9,993 nt of DNA from Streptomyces sp. NRRL F-4489 (GCF_001509485.1 NZ_LLZI01000066.1:1-9993), one strand, 5' to 3'; positions 1-6,425 are shown, counted from the first letter of the stretch. The notes: generated by a model not told the origin, from the sequence alone. Numbers and translations are program-made.

Positions 1-64
1 AAGCGAAGCAGTCCGACAACCCACCCCAGAGCCCCCGGCCCCGCCACCACGAACCCACCAGGGG

Positions 65-88
65 CCCCGACCCATAACCCCCAACCCC
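65..88 (-). other. Four-G-run (G-quadruplex-type) motif downstream of the transporter gene
   Basis: Read on the minus strand, this stretch has four G-runs, GGGG, GGGGG, GGG and GGGG, separated by TT, TTAT and TC. That fits the usual G3+N1-7 quadruplex rule. It lies 80 to 105 bases beyond the stop codon of the transporter gene on that gene's coding strand, so the motif would be in its RNA if transcription runs that far. The adjoining hairpin at 89-103 comes just before it in the direction of transcription. A role in 3' end formation or RNA stability is inference. Short C-rich runs are common in such GC-rich DNA, so function is unproven. Confidence 0.4.
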
Positions 89-103
89 TCCGCCGAAGGC
101 GGA
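89..103 (-). terminator. Hairpin, possible transcription end of the YbaK-transporter unit
   Basis: A perfect 6-bp stem (89-94 with 98-103) closes a 3-base loop. Two weaker inverted repeats lie between it and the transporter stop codon, at 114-118/122-126 and 151-155/160-164. There is no T-run after the stem in the minus direction; G-rich sequence follows instead. It is a candidate terminator because it lies in the 169 non-coding bases after the last gene of a minus-strand unit. Streptomyces terminators often lack a U-tract, but the call rests on position and stem only. Confidence 0.35.
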
Positions 104-169
104 AAAGAACGCCCCCGCACGGCGGGAGAGCCGACAACGTGGGAAGCCCCCCGGCGTCAGCCGGCGAGG

Positions 170-1018
170 TCAGCCGGCCAGCATCAGCCCGATCCCCACC
201 ACCATCACCCCCGCCGCCGCAACCCTCGGCAGGCCGAAGCGTTCCTTGAAGAACAGCGTGCCGATCGCCGCCCCGACGATGATCGACGATTCGCGCAGGG
301 CCGCGACGGGGGCCAGCGGCGCACGCGTCTGCGCCCAGAGGACCAGGCCGTAGGCGAAGACGGACAGCACTCCGCCGACCAGGCCCCGCACCGCGTACGG
401 GCGGAGTTCGGCGGCGAGGCGGCCGCGCCGGGTGGCCAGCGCGTAGACGGGGATCGCGATGCCTTCGAGGAACATCAGCCAGGCGATGTAGCCCAGCGGC
501 GTACCGGAGGCGCGGACGCCGAGGCCGTCGACGGTGGTGTACGAGGCGATGGCGAGGCCGGTGGCGACGGCGGCCGTTATCGCCGGCCAGTGCGGGCGGG
601 AGCCGGCGCCGCGGATGCCCCACAGGGCCAGTCCGACCAGGCCCGCGGAGGCCAGGGCGACGCCGGCCAGCACCCAGGGGCCCGGGATCTCGTGGACGAA
701 GACGGCGGCGAGGACCGTGACGGCCAGCGGCGCGGTGCCGCGCGCGATCGGGTACATCTGGCCGAAGTCGCCCAGCGAGAACGACCGCATGAGCAACGCT
801 TGGTAGACGACGTGCAGTACGGCGGAGACCAGCAGGTAGGGCCAGGCGGCGGCCGCCGGGAGGGGGGTGAAGGCGGCCAGCGCCAGACCGCACAGCGTGC
901 CGCCGCCGCCGACCAGTGTGAAGGCCAGGAGCTGGTCGCGTATGCCGTGCGCGAGCGCGTTCCAGGCGGCGTGGGTGACGGCGGCCAGCAGGACGGCCGC
1001 CACGACCAGCGGCGTCAC
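170..1018 (-). CDS. EamA/DMT-family membrane transporter
   Basis: This is a 282-residue integral membrane protein of the drug/metabolite transporter superfamily. About ten hydrophobic segments fill the chain (near 3-20, 30-50, 58-78, 88-108, 112-133, 143-162, 173-194, 209-229, 238-256 and 263-281), as expected for two EamA repeats of five helices. Family-like landmarks are HAAWNAL (16-22) in helix 1, YPIARG (90-95) at the start of helix 4, and a matching stretch in the second half, LRESSIIVGAAIG (241-253) followed by FFKERFG (256-262). The start is GTG; its first base overlaps the TGA of the upstream deacylase-like gene (GTGA, 1015-1018). No good ribosome binding site is visible, so translational coupling is likely. 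The substrate cannot be read from the sequence: DMT members export amino acids, sugars, purines or drugs. Family confidence is high, function unknown. Confidence 0.88.
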   Translation of the reverse strand: MTPLVVAAVLLAAVTHAAWNALAHGIRDQLLAFTLVGGGGTLCGLALAAFTPLPAAAAWPYLLVSAVLHVVYQALLMRSFSLGDFGQMYPIARGTAPLAVTVLAAVFVHEIPGPWVLAGVALASAGLVGLALWGIRGAGSRPHWPAITAAVATGLAIASYTTVDGLGVRASGTPLGYIAWLMFLEGIAIPVYALATRRGRLAAELRPYAVRGLVGGVLSVFAYGLVLWAQTRAPLAPVAALRESSIIVGAAIGTLFFKERFGLPRVAAAGVMVVGIGLMLAG

Positions 1019-1542
1019 GAGGTCTGCTCGCGGACGTCGACCACGCGGCCGCCGGCGTGCGCGATCAGGGTCCGGGGGTCGAGCGGGAAGACGGTGTGCG
1101 GGGTGCCGGCGGCGGCCCAGACCGTGCCGTGCGCGAGCAGGCCGCGGTCGGCGAGGACGGGGGTGCGGGTGCGGTGGCCGAACGGCGGGACGCCGCCGAT
1201 GGCGTAGCCGGTGGTCTCCCGGACGACGGCGGCGTCGGCCCGGGTGACCTTCGCGGCGCCCAGTTCCGCGCGGACCCGCTCCACGTCCACCCGGGAGGCA
1301 CCGTCCATGAGGACCAGGACGGGTGCGCCGTCAGCGGCGAAGACCAGGGATTTGACGATCTGGGCGAGGTCGCAGCCGATGGCCGCGGCGGCCTCGGCCG
1401 CGGTGCGGGTGGCCTCGGGGAATTTCCGGATCTCGACGCTCAGGCCGAGGGCTGCCAGCGCCTCGGCGAAACGCGGATGGGCGGCGGTGGCGGTAGCGGT
1501 GGCGGTCGGGGCGGTCTCGGTGCCGGTCGCGGAATCGCTCAT
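1015..1542 (-). CDS. YbaK/EbsC-type aminoacyl-tRNA deacylase-like protein
   Basis: From the ATG at 1542 this is a 175-residue single-domain protein of the YbaK/ProRS-associated fold, whose members hydrolyse mischarged aminoacyl-tRNAs such as Cys-tRNA(Pro). Visible hallmarks are the conserved lysine in QIVKSLVF (Lys64 from this start), the LVLMDG strand, and GYAIGGVPPFGH followed by a TPVLAD strand. About twenty N-terminal residues are a Ser/Thr/Ala low-complexity tail (TAPTATATATAA). An in-frame ATG at 1575 would add 11 residues. I prefer 1542 because a TAGCGT -10 box ends 7 bases before it, the spacing of a leaderless transcript, and because neither start has a Shine-Dalgarno sequence. Its TGA overlaps the GTG of the transporter gene, so the two are probably co-translated. 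Family is clear; the tRNA or amino acid cleared is not determined. Confidence 0.85.
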   Translation of the reverse strand: MSDSATGTETAPTATATATAAHPRFAEALAALGLSVEIRKFPEATRTAAEAAAAIGCDLAQIVKSLVFAADGAPVLVLMDGASRVDVERVRAELGAAKVTRADAAVVRETTGYAIGGVPPFGHRTRTPVLADRGLLAHGTVWAAAGTPHTVFPLDPRTLIAHAGGRVVDVREQTS

Positions 1543-1549
1543 GGCCCGC

Positions 1550-1580
1550 ACGCTAGCGAAAGCTGTACGGGCCATGCGAA
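1550..1580 (-). promoter_or_regulatory. Likely leaderless promoter of the YbaK-like gene
   Basis: On the minus strand TTCGCA (1575-1580, four of six matches to TTGACA) is followed after 19 bases by TAGCGT (1550-1555, the TANNNT form of a -10 box). Seven bases later comes ATG at 1542. That spacing puts the transcription start at or next to the start codon. It also overlaps the alternative ATG at 1575, which argues against that start. The 19-base spacer is slightly long. This is inference from sequence only. Confidence 0.45.
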
Positions 1581-1597
1581 CGGGTTCCGGCGGCCGG

Positions 1598-1622
1598 GGC
1601 GCGCCGCCGCCAACGGCGCGCC
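1598..1622 (-). terminator. GC-rich hairpin between the penicillin-binding protein and YbaK-like genes
   Basis: A perfect 9-bp stem (1598-1606 with 1614-1622) encloses a 7-base loop. Each arm contains GGCGCGCC, itself a palindrome. It lies 9 bases after the penicillin-binding protein stop codon and before the YbaK-like promoter, which is where a terminator would separate the two units. No T-run follows, as is common in Streptomyces. Because both arms are self-complementary, cruciform or dimeric pairing is also possible. Confidence 0.5.
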
Positions 1623-1630
1623 GCCGGGCG

Positions 1631-3286
1631 TCAGTTGGCGGTGAGGATGGCGCGGACCACCGGGCCGGCGTTGGTGCCGCCGTGGCCGCTGGCCGGGACG
1701 ACCGCCGCCGCGGCCAGGTCGTCGCGGTAGGCGGCGAACCACGCGTTCGGCTTGTCCTGGTTGTCGACCTCGGCCGAGCCGGTCTTGGCGCCGATGTCGC
1801 CGCCGATGCCCTGCATCGCCTCGGCGCCCGTCCCGGAGGTGGCGGTCAGCTTCATCAGCGACTTGAGGTTGGCGGCGGTCTCCGGCTTCATGGTGCGCGC
1901 GGCCTGCGCGAACGCCCGGCCGTCCAGCGACTGCGCCACGAGGTACGGCTGGTGGAACGAGCCGGAGCGGGCGGTGGCCGCGATCGAGGCGACGTTGAGC
2001 GGGTTCATCCGCACGCCGCCCTGGCCGATCAGCGACGCCGCCATCTGCGCGTCGTGCTGGACGGGGACGGTGCCGTCGAAGGTGGGGACGCCGGTCGCCC
2101 AGTTCAGGCCGATGCCGAAGACGTCCCGGGCCTCCTTGGTCAGGTCGTCGTCGGAGAGGTCCTTGGCGTGGCCGATGAAGGCGTTGTTGCAGGACGCCGC
2201 GAAGCTCTGCGCGAAGGTGCCGTCCGGGATCTCGGACTTGTTGAGGTTCTGGAACTTCCAGCCGCCCACGGTGACGAACTTCGGGCAGGGGTCCTTCTTG
2301 TCCGGCGCCGTCAGCCCCTTGTCCATCAGCATCGCCGCGGTGACGATCTTCATCGTGGAGCCGGGGGCCAGCGAGCCCTGGGTGGCGACGTTGAAGCCGT
2401 CGGCGGGGGAGTTGGCGAGCGCCAGGATCTCGCCGGTGCTGGGCTTCACGGCCGCCGCGGACGCCGACTTCTTGCCCTTGACGGCGTTCTCGGCGGCGGT
2501 CTGGAGCTTGGCGTCCAGGGTGGTCTTCAGGGTGCCCGGGGTGCCCTTGGCGAGCACCTTCAGCGTCTTGTCGGGCTGCTGGGCGTTGCTGTCGGCGGCC
2601 TTCGCGCGGTGGATGTACAGCTCCACACCGGGCTTGCCGTCCGTCTTGGCGCCGTACTTGGTGCGCAGGCTGTCCAGGATGCCGGCCAGGCTCGGGTGGT
2701 CCTTGGCGGTCAGCTCGACGCCGTTGCGGTCCACCGCCTTGATCGGCGGCGCCTCGGCCTCGCCGGTGCGCAGCTCGTCGCCCTTGGCCAGGCCCGGGTA
2801 GAGCGCGGACGGCTGCCAGGCGATCTGCGGCTTCCCGGTGGCCTTGTCGCGCTGGAGGGTGACCGCGCTGCCGTACGAGAAGGGGGTCTTGACGGACTTG
2901 TAGTCGATCTCGGCGGTGACCGTGTACGGCACCTTGTCGCCGGCCGGTGTGCCGGGCTTCAGCGCCACCTTGGAGAACTTCGCCTGCCGGGCGAACGAGG
3001 CGAGCGCGGTGCGGGCGGCGTCCGGGTTGTCGGTGAGCGCGGCGGCCTTGTCGGCGTCGCCGGACTGCCAGGCGGTCAGGAACGTCTGCGCGGTGGTGTT
3101 GACCTCTTGCGCGGTCAGCGGGCCGGAGGGCACCGAGGGGCCGCCGGCGCCCGGCTTGGCGTCCGCCGCCCTGACCGCCTGCGGCGACGACCCGTCCGAG
3201 CCGCCGAACAGCGTGAAGCCGCCGACGACCCCTGCCACCAGGGCCACCGATCCGCCGATCAGTCCGTATTTCACCTCGCGGCGCAT
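1631..3286 (-). CDS. Class B penicillin-binding protein (peptidoglycan D,D-transpeptidase) with NTF2-like domain
   Basis: This 551-residue protein cross-links peptidoglycan outside the membrane. A short basic N-terminus (MRREVKYG) leads into a hydrophobic signal anchor (about 8-28), then a Gly/Ser/Pro/Ala-rich linker (29-57). An NTF2-like, MecA_N-type domain (about 58-175) and a dimerisation region (about 180-250) follow. The transpeptidase domain (about 270-551) carries all three active-site motifs: S310-T-M-K313, S365-C-N367 and K501-T-G-S504. The nucleophile is therefore Ser310. There is no transglycosylase domain, so it is class B. The ATG at 3286 is supported by GGGAGGGG (3296-3303) 9 bases upstream and by the basic-plus-hydrophobic N-terminus. 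The same frame stays open far upstream, antisense to pmt, by GC bias only. Its neighbour pmt, 161 bases upstream on the same strand, could mannosylate its linker (inference). Whether it acts in elongation, division or sporulation cannot be told. Confidence 0.93.
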   Translation of the reverse strand: MRREVKYGLIGGSVALVAGVVGGFTLFGGSDGSSPQAVRAADAKPGAGGPSVPSGPLTAQEVNTTAQTFLTAWQSGDADKAAALTDNPDAARTALASFARQAKFSKVALKPGTPAGDKVPYTVTAEIDYKSVKTPFSYGSAVTLQRDKATGKPQIAWQPSALYPGLAKGDELRTGEAEAPPIKAVDRNGVELTAKDHPSLAGILDSLRTKYGAKTDGKPGVELYIHRAKAADSNAQQPDKTLKVLAKGTPGTLKTTLDAKLQTAAENAVKGKKSASAAAVKPSTGEILALANSPADGFNVATQGSLAPGSTMKIVTAAMLMDKGLTAPDKKDPCPKFVTVGGWKFQNLNKSEIPDGTFAQSFAASCNNAFIGHAKDLSDDDLTKEARDVFGIGLNWATGVPTFDGTVPVQHDAQMAASLIGQGGVRMNPLNVASIAATARSGSFHQPYLVAQSLDGRAFAQAARTMKPETAANLKSLMKLTATSGTGAEAMQGIGGDIGAKTGSAEVDNQDKPNAWFAAYRDDLAAAAVVPASGHGGTNAGPVVRAILTAN

Positions 3287-3295
3287 GCCACCGAT

Positions 3296-3303
3296 CCCCT
3301 CCC
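3296..3303 (-). promoter_or_regulatory. Ribosome binding site fixing the penicillin-binding protein start
   Basis: GGGAGGGG on the minus strand, 9 bases before the ATG at 3286, matches the anti-Shine-Dalgarno sequence. It decides the start within a frame that remains open for another 607 codons upstream. Confidence 0.7.
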
Positions 3304-3347
3304 AGGAGCCTTCCGTCCGTGAGTACGCACCCAAGAACGTCTCCCGC

Positions 3348-3353
3348 ACTCTA
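3348..3353 (-). promoter_or_regulatory. Possible -10 box for the penicillin-binding protein gene
   Basis: TAGAGT on the minus strand fits TANNNT and would give a leader of roughly 55 bases that includes the ribosome binding site. No convincing TTGACA-like -35 lies 16 to 19 bases upstream (ACGTAC/GACGTA there), so this is weak. The 161-base gap (3287-3447) also holds an inverted repeat, GTGAC-6-GTCAC at 3418-3433, near the end of pmt. I see no gene in the gap. Confidence 0.3.
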
Positions 3354-3447
3354 AGGGACACGGGCGGGCGGTACGTCTCGATCCGGGCACGGTCCGGTGA
3401 CACGCTGTGGAACCGCCGTGACAGGTTCGTCACATCTCGGGGAGTCC

Positions 3448-5178
3448 CTAGACCCAGCTGTCGAACCACATGCGGTTGTGCCAGGCGCTCTTCGGGATCG
3501 GCATACCGGTATAGAGCGGATAGAAGTAGATGAAGTTCCACACGATCAGCAGGACCAGGACGCCCGCGCCGACCGCGCCGATGGTCCGCCGCCGCTCGTC
3601 CGCCCCCGGCGGCCCGATGATCGCGCCGATCATCATGGCCAGCGCCAGGCACAGGAACGGCACGAAGACCACCGCGTAGAAGAGGAAGATGGTCCGCTCC
3701 TGGTAGAGGAACCACGGCAGATAGCCGGCCGCGACGCCGCAGGCGATCGCCCCGGCCCGCCAGTCCCGCCGGAACAGCCACCGCCACAGCACGTACAGCA
3801 GCGCGAAGCAGGCCGCCCACCACAGCAGCGGCGTGCCCAGCGCCAGCACCTCGCGGGCGCAGCCCTCGGCGGCGGTGCAGCCGTCCTGCCCGGCCTTGGG
3901 GTCCTCGTAGAAGTACGAGACCGGGCGGCCGAGCACCAGCCAGCTCCACGGGTTGGACATATAGGTGTGCGGGGTGGTCAGGCCGGTGTGGAAGGCGTAG
4001 ACCTCGGTCTGGTAGTGCCACAGGCTGCGCAGCCAGTCCGGCAGCCAGGTGAAGGAGGAGTGCTGGCCCTCGGGGCTGGTGGCCCAGTCGCGGTAGTAGC
4101 CGCCCTTGGTGGCGATCCAGCCCGTCCAGGACGCCAGGTACGTGGCGAGCGCGACGAGCACCGTGGAGGCGAACGCGGGCAGCGTGTCGCGCCGCAGCAC
4201 CGCCCGGAACGGGTGCCGGGCCCCGGCCGTACGCCGCGCGCCCATGTCCCACAGGACCGCCATCAGCGCGAACGCGGCCAGGAAGTACAGGCCGTTCCAC
4301 TTCGTCGCCGCCGACAGGCCCAGGCACAGCCCGGCCGCGATCCGCCACGGCCGCCACCCCAGCCGCAGCCGGCCGCCGATGTCCGGATCCGGCCGGGTCA
4401 GGCCGTCCGCGCCGACCGGCAGCGCCGCCGCCAGCCGGGCCCGGGTGCGGTCGCGGTCCACCAGCAGGCAGCCGAAACCGGCCAGCACCCAGAACATCAC
4501 GATCAGATCGAGCAGCGCGGTGCGGCTCATCACGAAGTGCAGCCCGTCCACCGTCAGCAGCCCGCCGGCCAGGCAGCCCAGCGCCGTCGAGCGCAGCAGC
4601 CGCCGCCCGATCCGGCACACCAGCAGCACCGACAGCGTCCCCAGCAGCGCGGTCATGAACCGCCAGCCGAAGGGGTTCATCCCGAACGCCCACTCGCCCA
4701 GCGCGATCAGCCACTTGCCCATCGGCGGATGGACGACGTACGAGTGCTCGGGGGAGAGGAGGATCCGCGGCGGGTTGGCCAGCAGGGCGTCGTTGGCGTT
4801 CTTCGCCCAGGTGCCCTCGTAGCCGTACTGGAGCAGCGACCAGGCGTCCTTGGGGTAGTACGTCTCGTCGAATATCACCTTGTGCGGACTGCCGAGGTTC
4901 CAGAACGTCAGCACGCCCGCGCACAGGGTCACCAGCAGCGGCCCCAGCCAGCCCGACCAGCGGATCAGCCAGGCGGTGAGGCGTGGGCCCGCGCCGAGCA
5001 GGGCCCAGCCCCGGCCGTCCGGCTCCGGGAACGGCGCGACCAGCCGCGTCCGGACGTCGGGGGCCGGCCGCCCGGCGTACCCGAAGCGGCGCAGCCGCCG
5101 CTGCCACCCGGGCGGCCGGTCGGTCGGCTCCGGGGGGTGCGGGGCGGCCGCGTGCGTCGCGGCGGTGTCACTGGTCAC
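3448..5178 (-). CDS. pmt: Protein O-mannosyltransferase (polyprenyl-phosphate-mannose dependent)
   Basis: This 576-residue multi-pass membrane enzyme moves mannose from polyprenyl-phosphomannose to Ser/Thr of secreted proteins on the outer face of the membrane. A Pro-rich cytoplasmic N-terminus (1-65) precedes the first helix (about 77-95). The family Asp-Glu pair follows at D104-E105 in FDETYYPKDAW, then HPPMGKW (150-156) and SRTALLDL (218-225). Further helices extend to about 550, giving roughly eleven spans with a C-terminal four-helix region. Length and layout fit actinobacterial Pmt (PMT plus PMT_4TMC domains). In S. coelicolor, Pmt is needed for infection by phage phiC31 and its loss raises sensitivity to cell-wall antibiotics. 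I chose the GTG at 5178 because TACGAT ends 7 bases before it (leaderless spacing); an in-frame ATG at 5187 lies inside that box and would add three residues. It diverges from rsmI, the same arrangement as in mycobacteria. Confidence 0.93.
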   Translation of the reverse strand: MTSDTAATHAAAPHPPEPTDRPPGWQRRLRRFGYAGRPAPDVRTRLVAPFPEPDGRGWALLGAGPRLTAWLIRWSGWLGPLLVTLCAGVLTFWNLGSPHKVIFDETYYPKDAWSLLQYGYEGTWAKNANDALLANPPRILLSPEHSYVVHPPMGKWLIALGEWAFGMNPFGWRFMTALLGTLSVLLVCRIGRRLLRSTALGCLAGGLLTVDGLHFVMSRTALLDLIVMFWVLAGFGCLLVDRDRTRARLAAALPVGADGLTRPDPDIGGRLRLGWRPWRIAAGLCLGLSAATKWNGLYFLAAFALMAVLWDMGARRTAGARHPFRAVLRRDTLPAFASTVLVALATYLASWTGWIATKGGYYRDWATSPEGQHSSFTWLPDWLRSLWHYQTEVYAFHTGLTTPHTYMSNPWSWLVLGRPVSYFYEDPKAGQDGCTAAEGCAREVLALGTPLLWWAACFALLYVLWRWLFRRDWRAGAIACGVAAGYLPWFLYQERTIFLFYAVVFVPFLCLALAMMIGAIIGPPGADERRRTIGAVGAGVLVLLIVWNFIYFYPLYTGMPIPKSAWHNRMWFDSWV

Positions 5179-5185
5179 CCGGCCC

Positions 5186-5191
5186 ATCGTA
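5186..5191 (-). promoter_or_regulatory. Likely -10 box of a leaderless pmt transcript
   Basis: TACGAT on the minus strand is followed by seven bases (GGGCCGG) and then the GTG at 5178. No Shine-Dalgarno sequence precedes either candidate start. No good -35 hexamer is visible 17 to 19 bases upstream, so the call rests on the -10 box and its spacing. The 139-bp region 5179-5317 between pmt and rsmI is otherwise very GC-rich with small inverted repeats, such as CCCC-3-GGGG at 5277-5287. Confidence 0.45.
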
Positions 5192-5303
5192 GGGAAGGGG
5201 TCTGCGGAGCGCGGGCGTGCGCCGCCGGGCGGCCCCGGCGCGTCACCGGCCCGGTCGGCGGGCGGTCCCGGCCGGTCCCCGCCGGGGTGGCGGCCGCGGG
5301 GCT

Positions 5304-5310
5304 GGGAGGA
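5304..5310 (+). promoter_or_regulatory. Ribosome binding site of rsmI, overlapping a -10-like GAGGAT
   Basis: GGGAGGA sits 7 bases before the GTG at 5318, a good Shine-Dalgarno position. The overlapping GAGGAT (5306-5311) ends 6 bases before GTG and could instead be a -10 box of a leaderless transcript. Sequence alone cannot separate the two readings, but both support this start. Confidence 0.5.
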
Positions 5311-5317
5311 TGGGGGC

Positions 5318-6193
5318 GTGACTGGAACGCTGGTACTCGCAGGGACGCCCATCGGCGACGTGGCGGACGCCCCGCCGCGGCTCGCCGCCGAACTCGCCGC
5401 CGCCGATGTGATCGCGGCCGAGGACACCCGGCGGCTGCGCCGGCTCACCCAGGCCCTGGACGTGGTGCCGGCCGGCCGGATCGTGTCGTACTTCGAGGGC
5501 AACGAGGCGGCCCGGACGCCGGAGCTGGCGGACGCGCTGGCCGGCGGGGCGCGGGTGCTGCTGGTCACCGACGCGGGTATGCCGTCGGTCTCCGACCCCG
5601 GCTACCGCCTGGTCGCCGCCGCCGTCGAGCGCGGCGTGAAGGTCACCGCCGTGCCCGGCCCGAGCGCGGTGCTCACCGCGCTCGCGGTGTCCGGGCTGCC
5701 GGTGGACCGCTTCTGCTTCGAGGGCTTCCTGCCCCGCAAGGCCGGTGAGCGGCTGGCCCGGCTCCGCGAGGCCGCGGAGGAACGCCGCACCCTGGTCTAC
5801 TTCGAGGCGCCGCACCGCCTGGCGGACACCGTCGCGGCGATGGCCGAGGTCTTCGGCGCCGACCGCCGCGCCGCGGTCTGCCGCGAGTTGACCAAGACGT
5901 ACGAGGAGGTGCGGCGCGGCGGGCTGGGCGAGCTGGCGGCGTGGGCCGCCGAGGGCGTCCGCGGCGAGATCACGATCGTGGTGGAGGGCGCCCCGGAGCG
6001 CGGCCCGGCGGAGCTGGACGCCGCGGAGCTGGTGCGCCGGGTGCGGATCCGCGAGGAGGCGGGGGAGCGCCGCAAGGAGGCGATCGCGGCGGTGGCGGCG
6101 GAGGCCGGGCTGCCCAAGCGGGAGGTCTTCGACGCGGTGGTGGCGGCGAAGAACGCCGACCGGGCGGGCGGCGGTCCGGGCGCCTCCGGATGA
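5318..6193 (+). CDS. rsmI: 16S rRNA (cytidine1402-2'-O)-methyltransferase
   Basis: This 291-residue SAM-dependent enzyme of the tetrapyrrole-methylase fold methylates the 2'-OH of C1402 in the 16S rRNA decoding centre, acting on the 30S subunit. Visible signatures are LVLAGTPIGD (5-14), AEDTR (34-38), TDAGMPSVSDPG (84-95), VPGPSAV (112-118) and RELTKTYEE (189-197). A basic C-terminal helical region (about 235-282) has a KREVFDAV segment like other RsmI proteins. Length is normal for the family. The GTG start is chosen because it follows GGGAGGA by 7 bases and begins directly with the first beta strand. The chain ends in a short Gly-rich tail. It diverges from pmt, an arrangement also found in mycobacteria. 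A second 16S methylase, rsmA, lies further down on the same strand. Position 14 is Asp where many homologues have Asn (TPIGN), a mild change. Confidence 0.95.
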   Translation: MTGTLVLAGTPIGDVADAPPRLAAELAAADVIAAEDTRRLRRLTQALDVVPAGRIVSYFEGNEAARTPELADALAGGARVLLVTDAGMPSVSDPGYRLVAAAVERGVKVTAVPGPSAVLTALAVSGLPVDRFCFEGFLPRKAGERLARLREAAEERRTLVYFEAPHRLADTVAAMAEVFGADRRAAVCRELTKTYEEVRRGGLGELAAWAAEGVRGEITIVVEGAPERGPAELDAAELVRRVRIREEAGERRKEAIAAVAAEAGLPKREVFDAVVAAKNADRAGGGPGASG

Positions 6194-6252
6194 GCGTGGG
6201 CATGCTCGACGGAGCGTAAAAGCCCAGCGTACGGGCGGGAAGCGACCGTTCA

Positions 6253-6281
6253 GAAGGTAAATGGACGGCATCGAAGGTAAA
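6253..6281 (+). repeat. Direct repeat GAAGGTAAA, copies 20 bp apart
   Basis: GAAGGTAAA occurs at 6253-6261 and 6273-6281, a repeat unit of 20 bp, or about two helical turns. The pair is flanked by a 6-bp inverted repeat, CCGTTC (6246-6251) and GAACGG (6284-6289). It lies in the 242-base gap between rsmI and the small Cys-rich gene. The arrangement looks like a protein-binding site, but no known regulator's consensus was recognised. A chance repeat is possible. Confidence 0.4.
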
Positions 6282-6358
6282 GCGAACGGGCGCCCCGCGA
6301 TGCGTTTGTCCTACGAGCTGCCAAATCTGGGCCAATAGGTGCCGACTCGGCTGCCGTT

Positions 6359-6404
6359 CCGGCCCCGGAAGGAGTTCCCTGAGTACGGGACCTTCCGGCC
6401 CCGG
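6359..6404 (+). promoter_or_regulatory. Long imperfect stem-loop in the leader of the Cys-rich gene
   Basis: An outer 4-bp stem (6359-6362 with 6401-6404) is followed by a 2x2 internal loop, an 8-bp stem (6365-6372 with 6391-6398), a 3-base bulge (6373-6375), a 4-bp stem (6376-6379 with 6387-6390) and a 7-base loop (6380-6386). The arms share the 13-base direct repeat TTCCGGCCCCGGA at 6357-6369 and 6393-6405. It ends about 30 bases before the start codon. Possible roles are an RNA leader element, an attenuator or a terminator for rsmI. It matches no riboswitch class I recognise. Confidence 0.45.
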
Positions 6405-6408
6405 AGAG

Positions 6409-6425
6409 CTTGTCCAGCGGACAAG
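6409..6425 (+). promoter_or_regulatory. Perfect 7-bp inverted repeat abutting the ribosome binding site
   Basis: CTTGTCC-AGC-GGACAAG is a perfect inverted repeat with a 3-base centre. Its last G is the first G of the GAGGAG ribosome binding site. It could be a dyad operator for a repressor or an RNA hairpin limiting ribosome access. The half-site TTGTCC also occurs at 6306-6311. I recognise no matching consensus. Confidence 0.5.

Noticed and set aside
1211..3322. 703-codon plus-strand frame antisense to the penicillin-binding protein
   Set aside because: Gly/Arg/Val-rich shadow. The opposite strand carries all three transpeptidase motifs.
3418..3433. GTGAC-6-GTCAC inverted repeat between pmt and the penicillin-binding protein as an operator
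   Set aside because: Only 5-bp arms, close to the pmt stop codon and far from the PBP start. I could not match it to a known site or exclude chance.
3287..5107. Open frame extending the penicillin-binding protein upstream by 607 codons, overlapping pmt on the same strand in another frame
   Set aside because: The pmt frame encodes clear family motifs and membrane segments, while this one gives Arg/Pro/Gly/Ala-rich sequence with no family features. It is open because of GC bias, and a strong ribosome binding site sets the true start at 3286.
3397..5748. 783-codon plus-strand frame antisense to pmt and running into rsmI
   Set aside because: Low-complexity Gln/Arg/Pro/Gly composition with no motifs, typical of the shadow of a GC-rich gene.
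6194..6240. A rho-independent terminator for rsmI (GCCC-7-GGGC near 6222-6236)
   Set aside because: Only four base pairs and no T-run; too weak to list.
5243..6271. 342-codon minus-strand frame antisense to rsmI
   Set aside because: Arg/Gly/His-rich shadow. Codon bias and RsmI motifs support only the plus strand.
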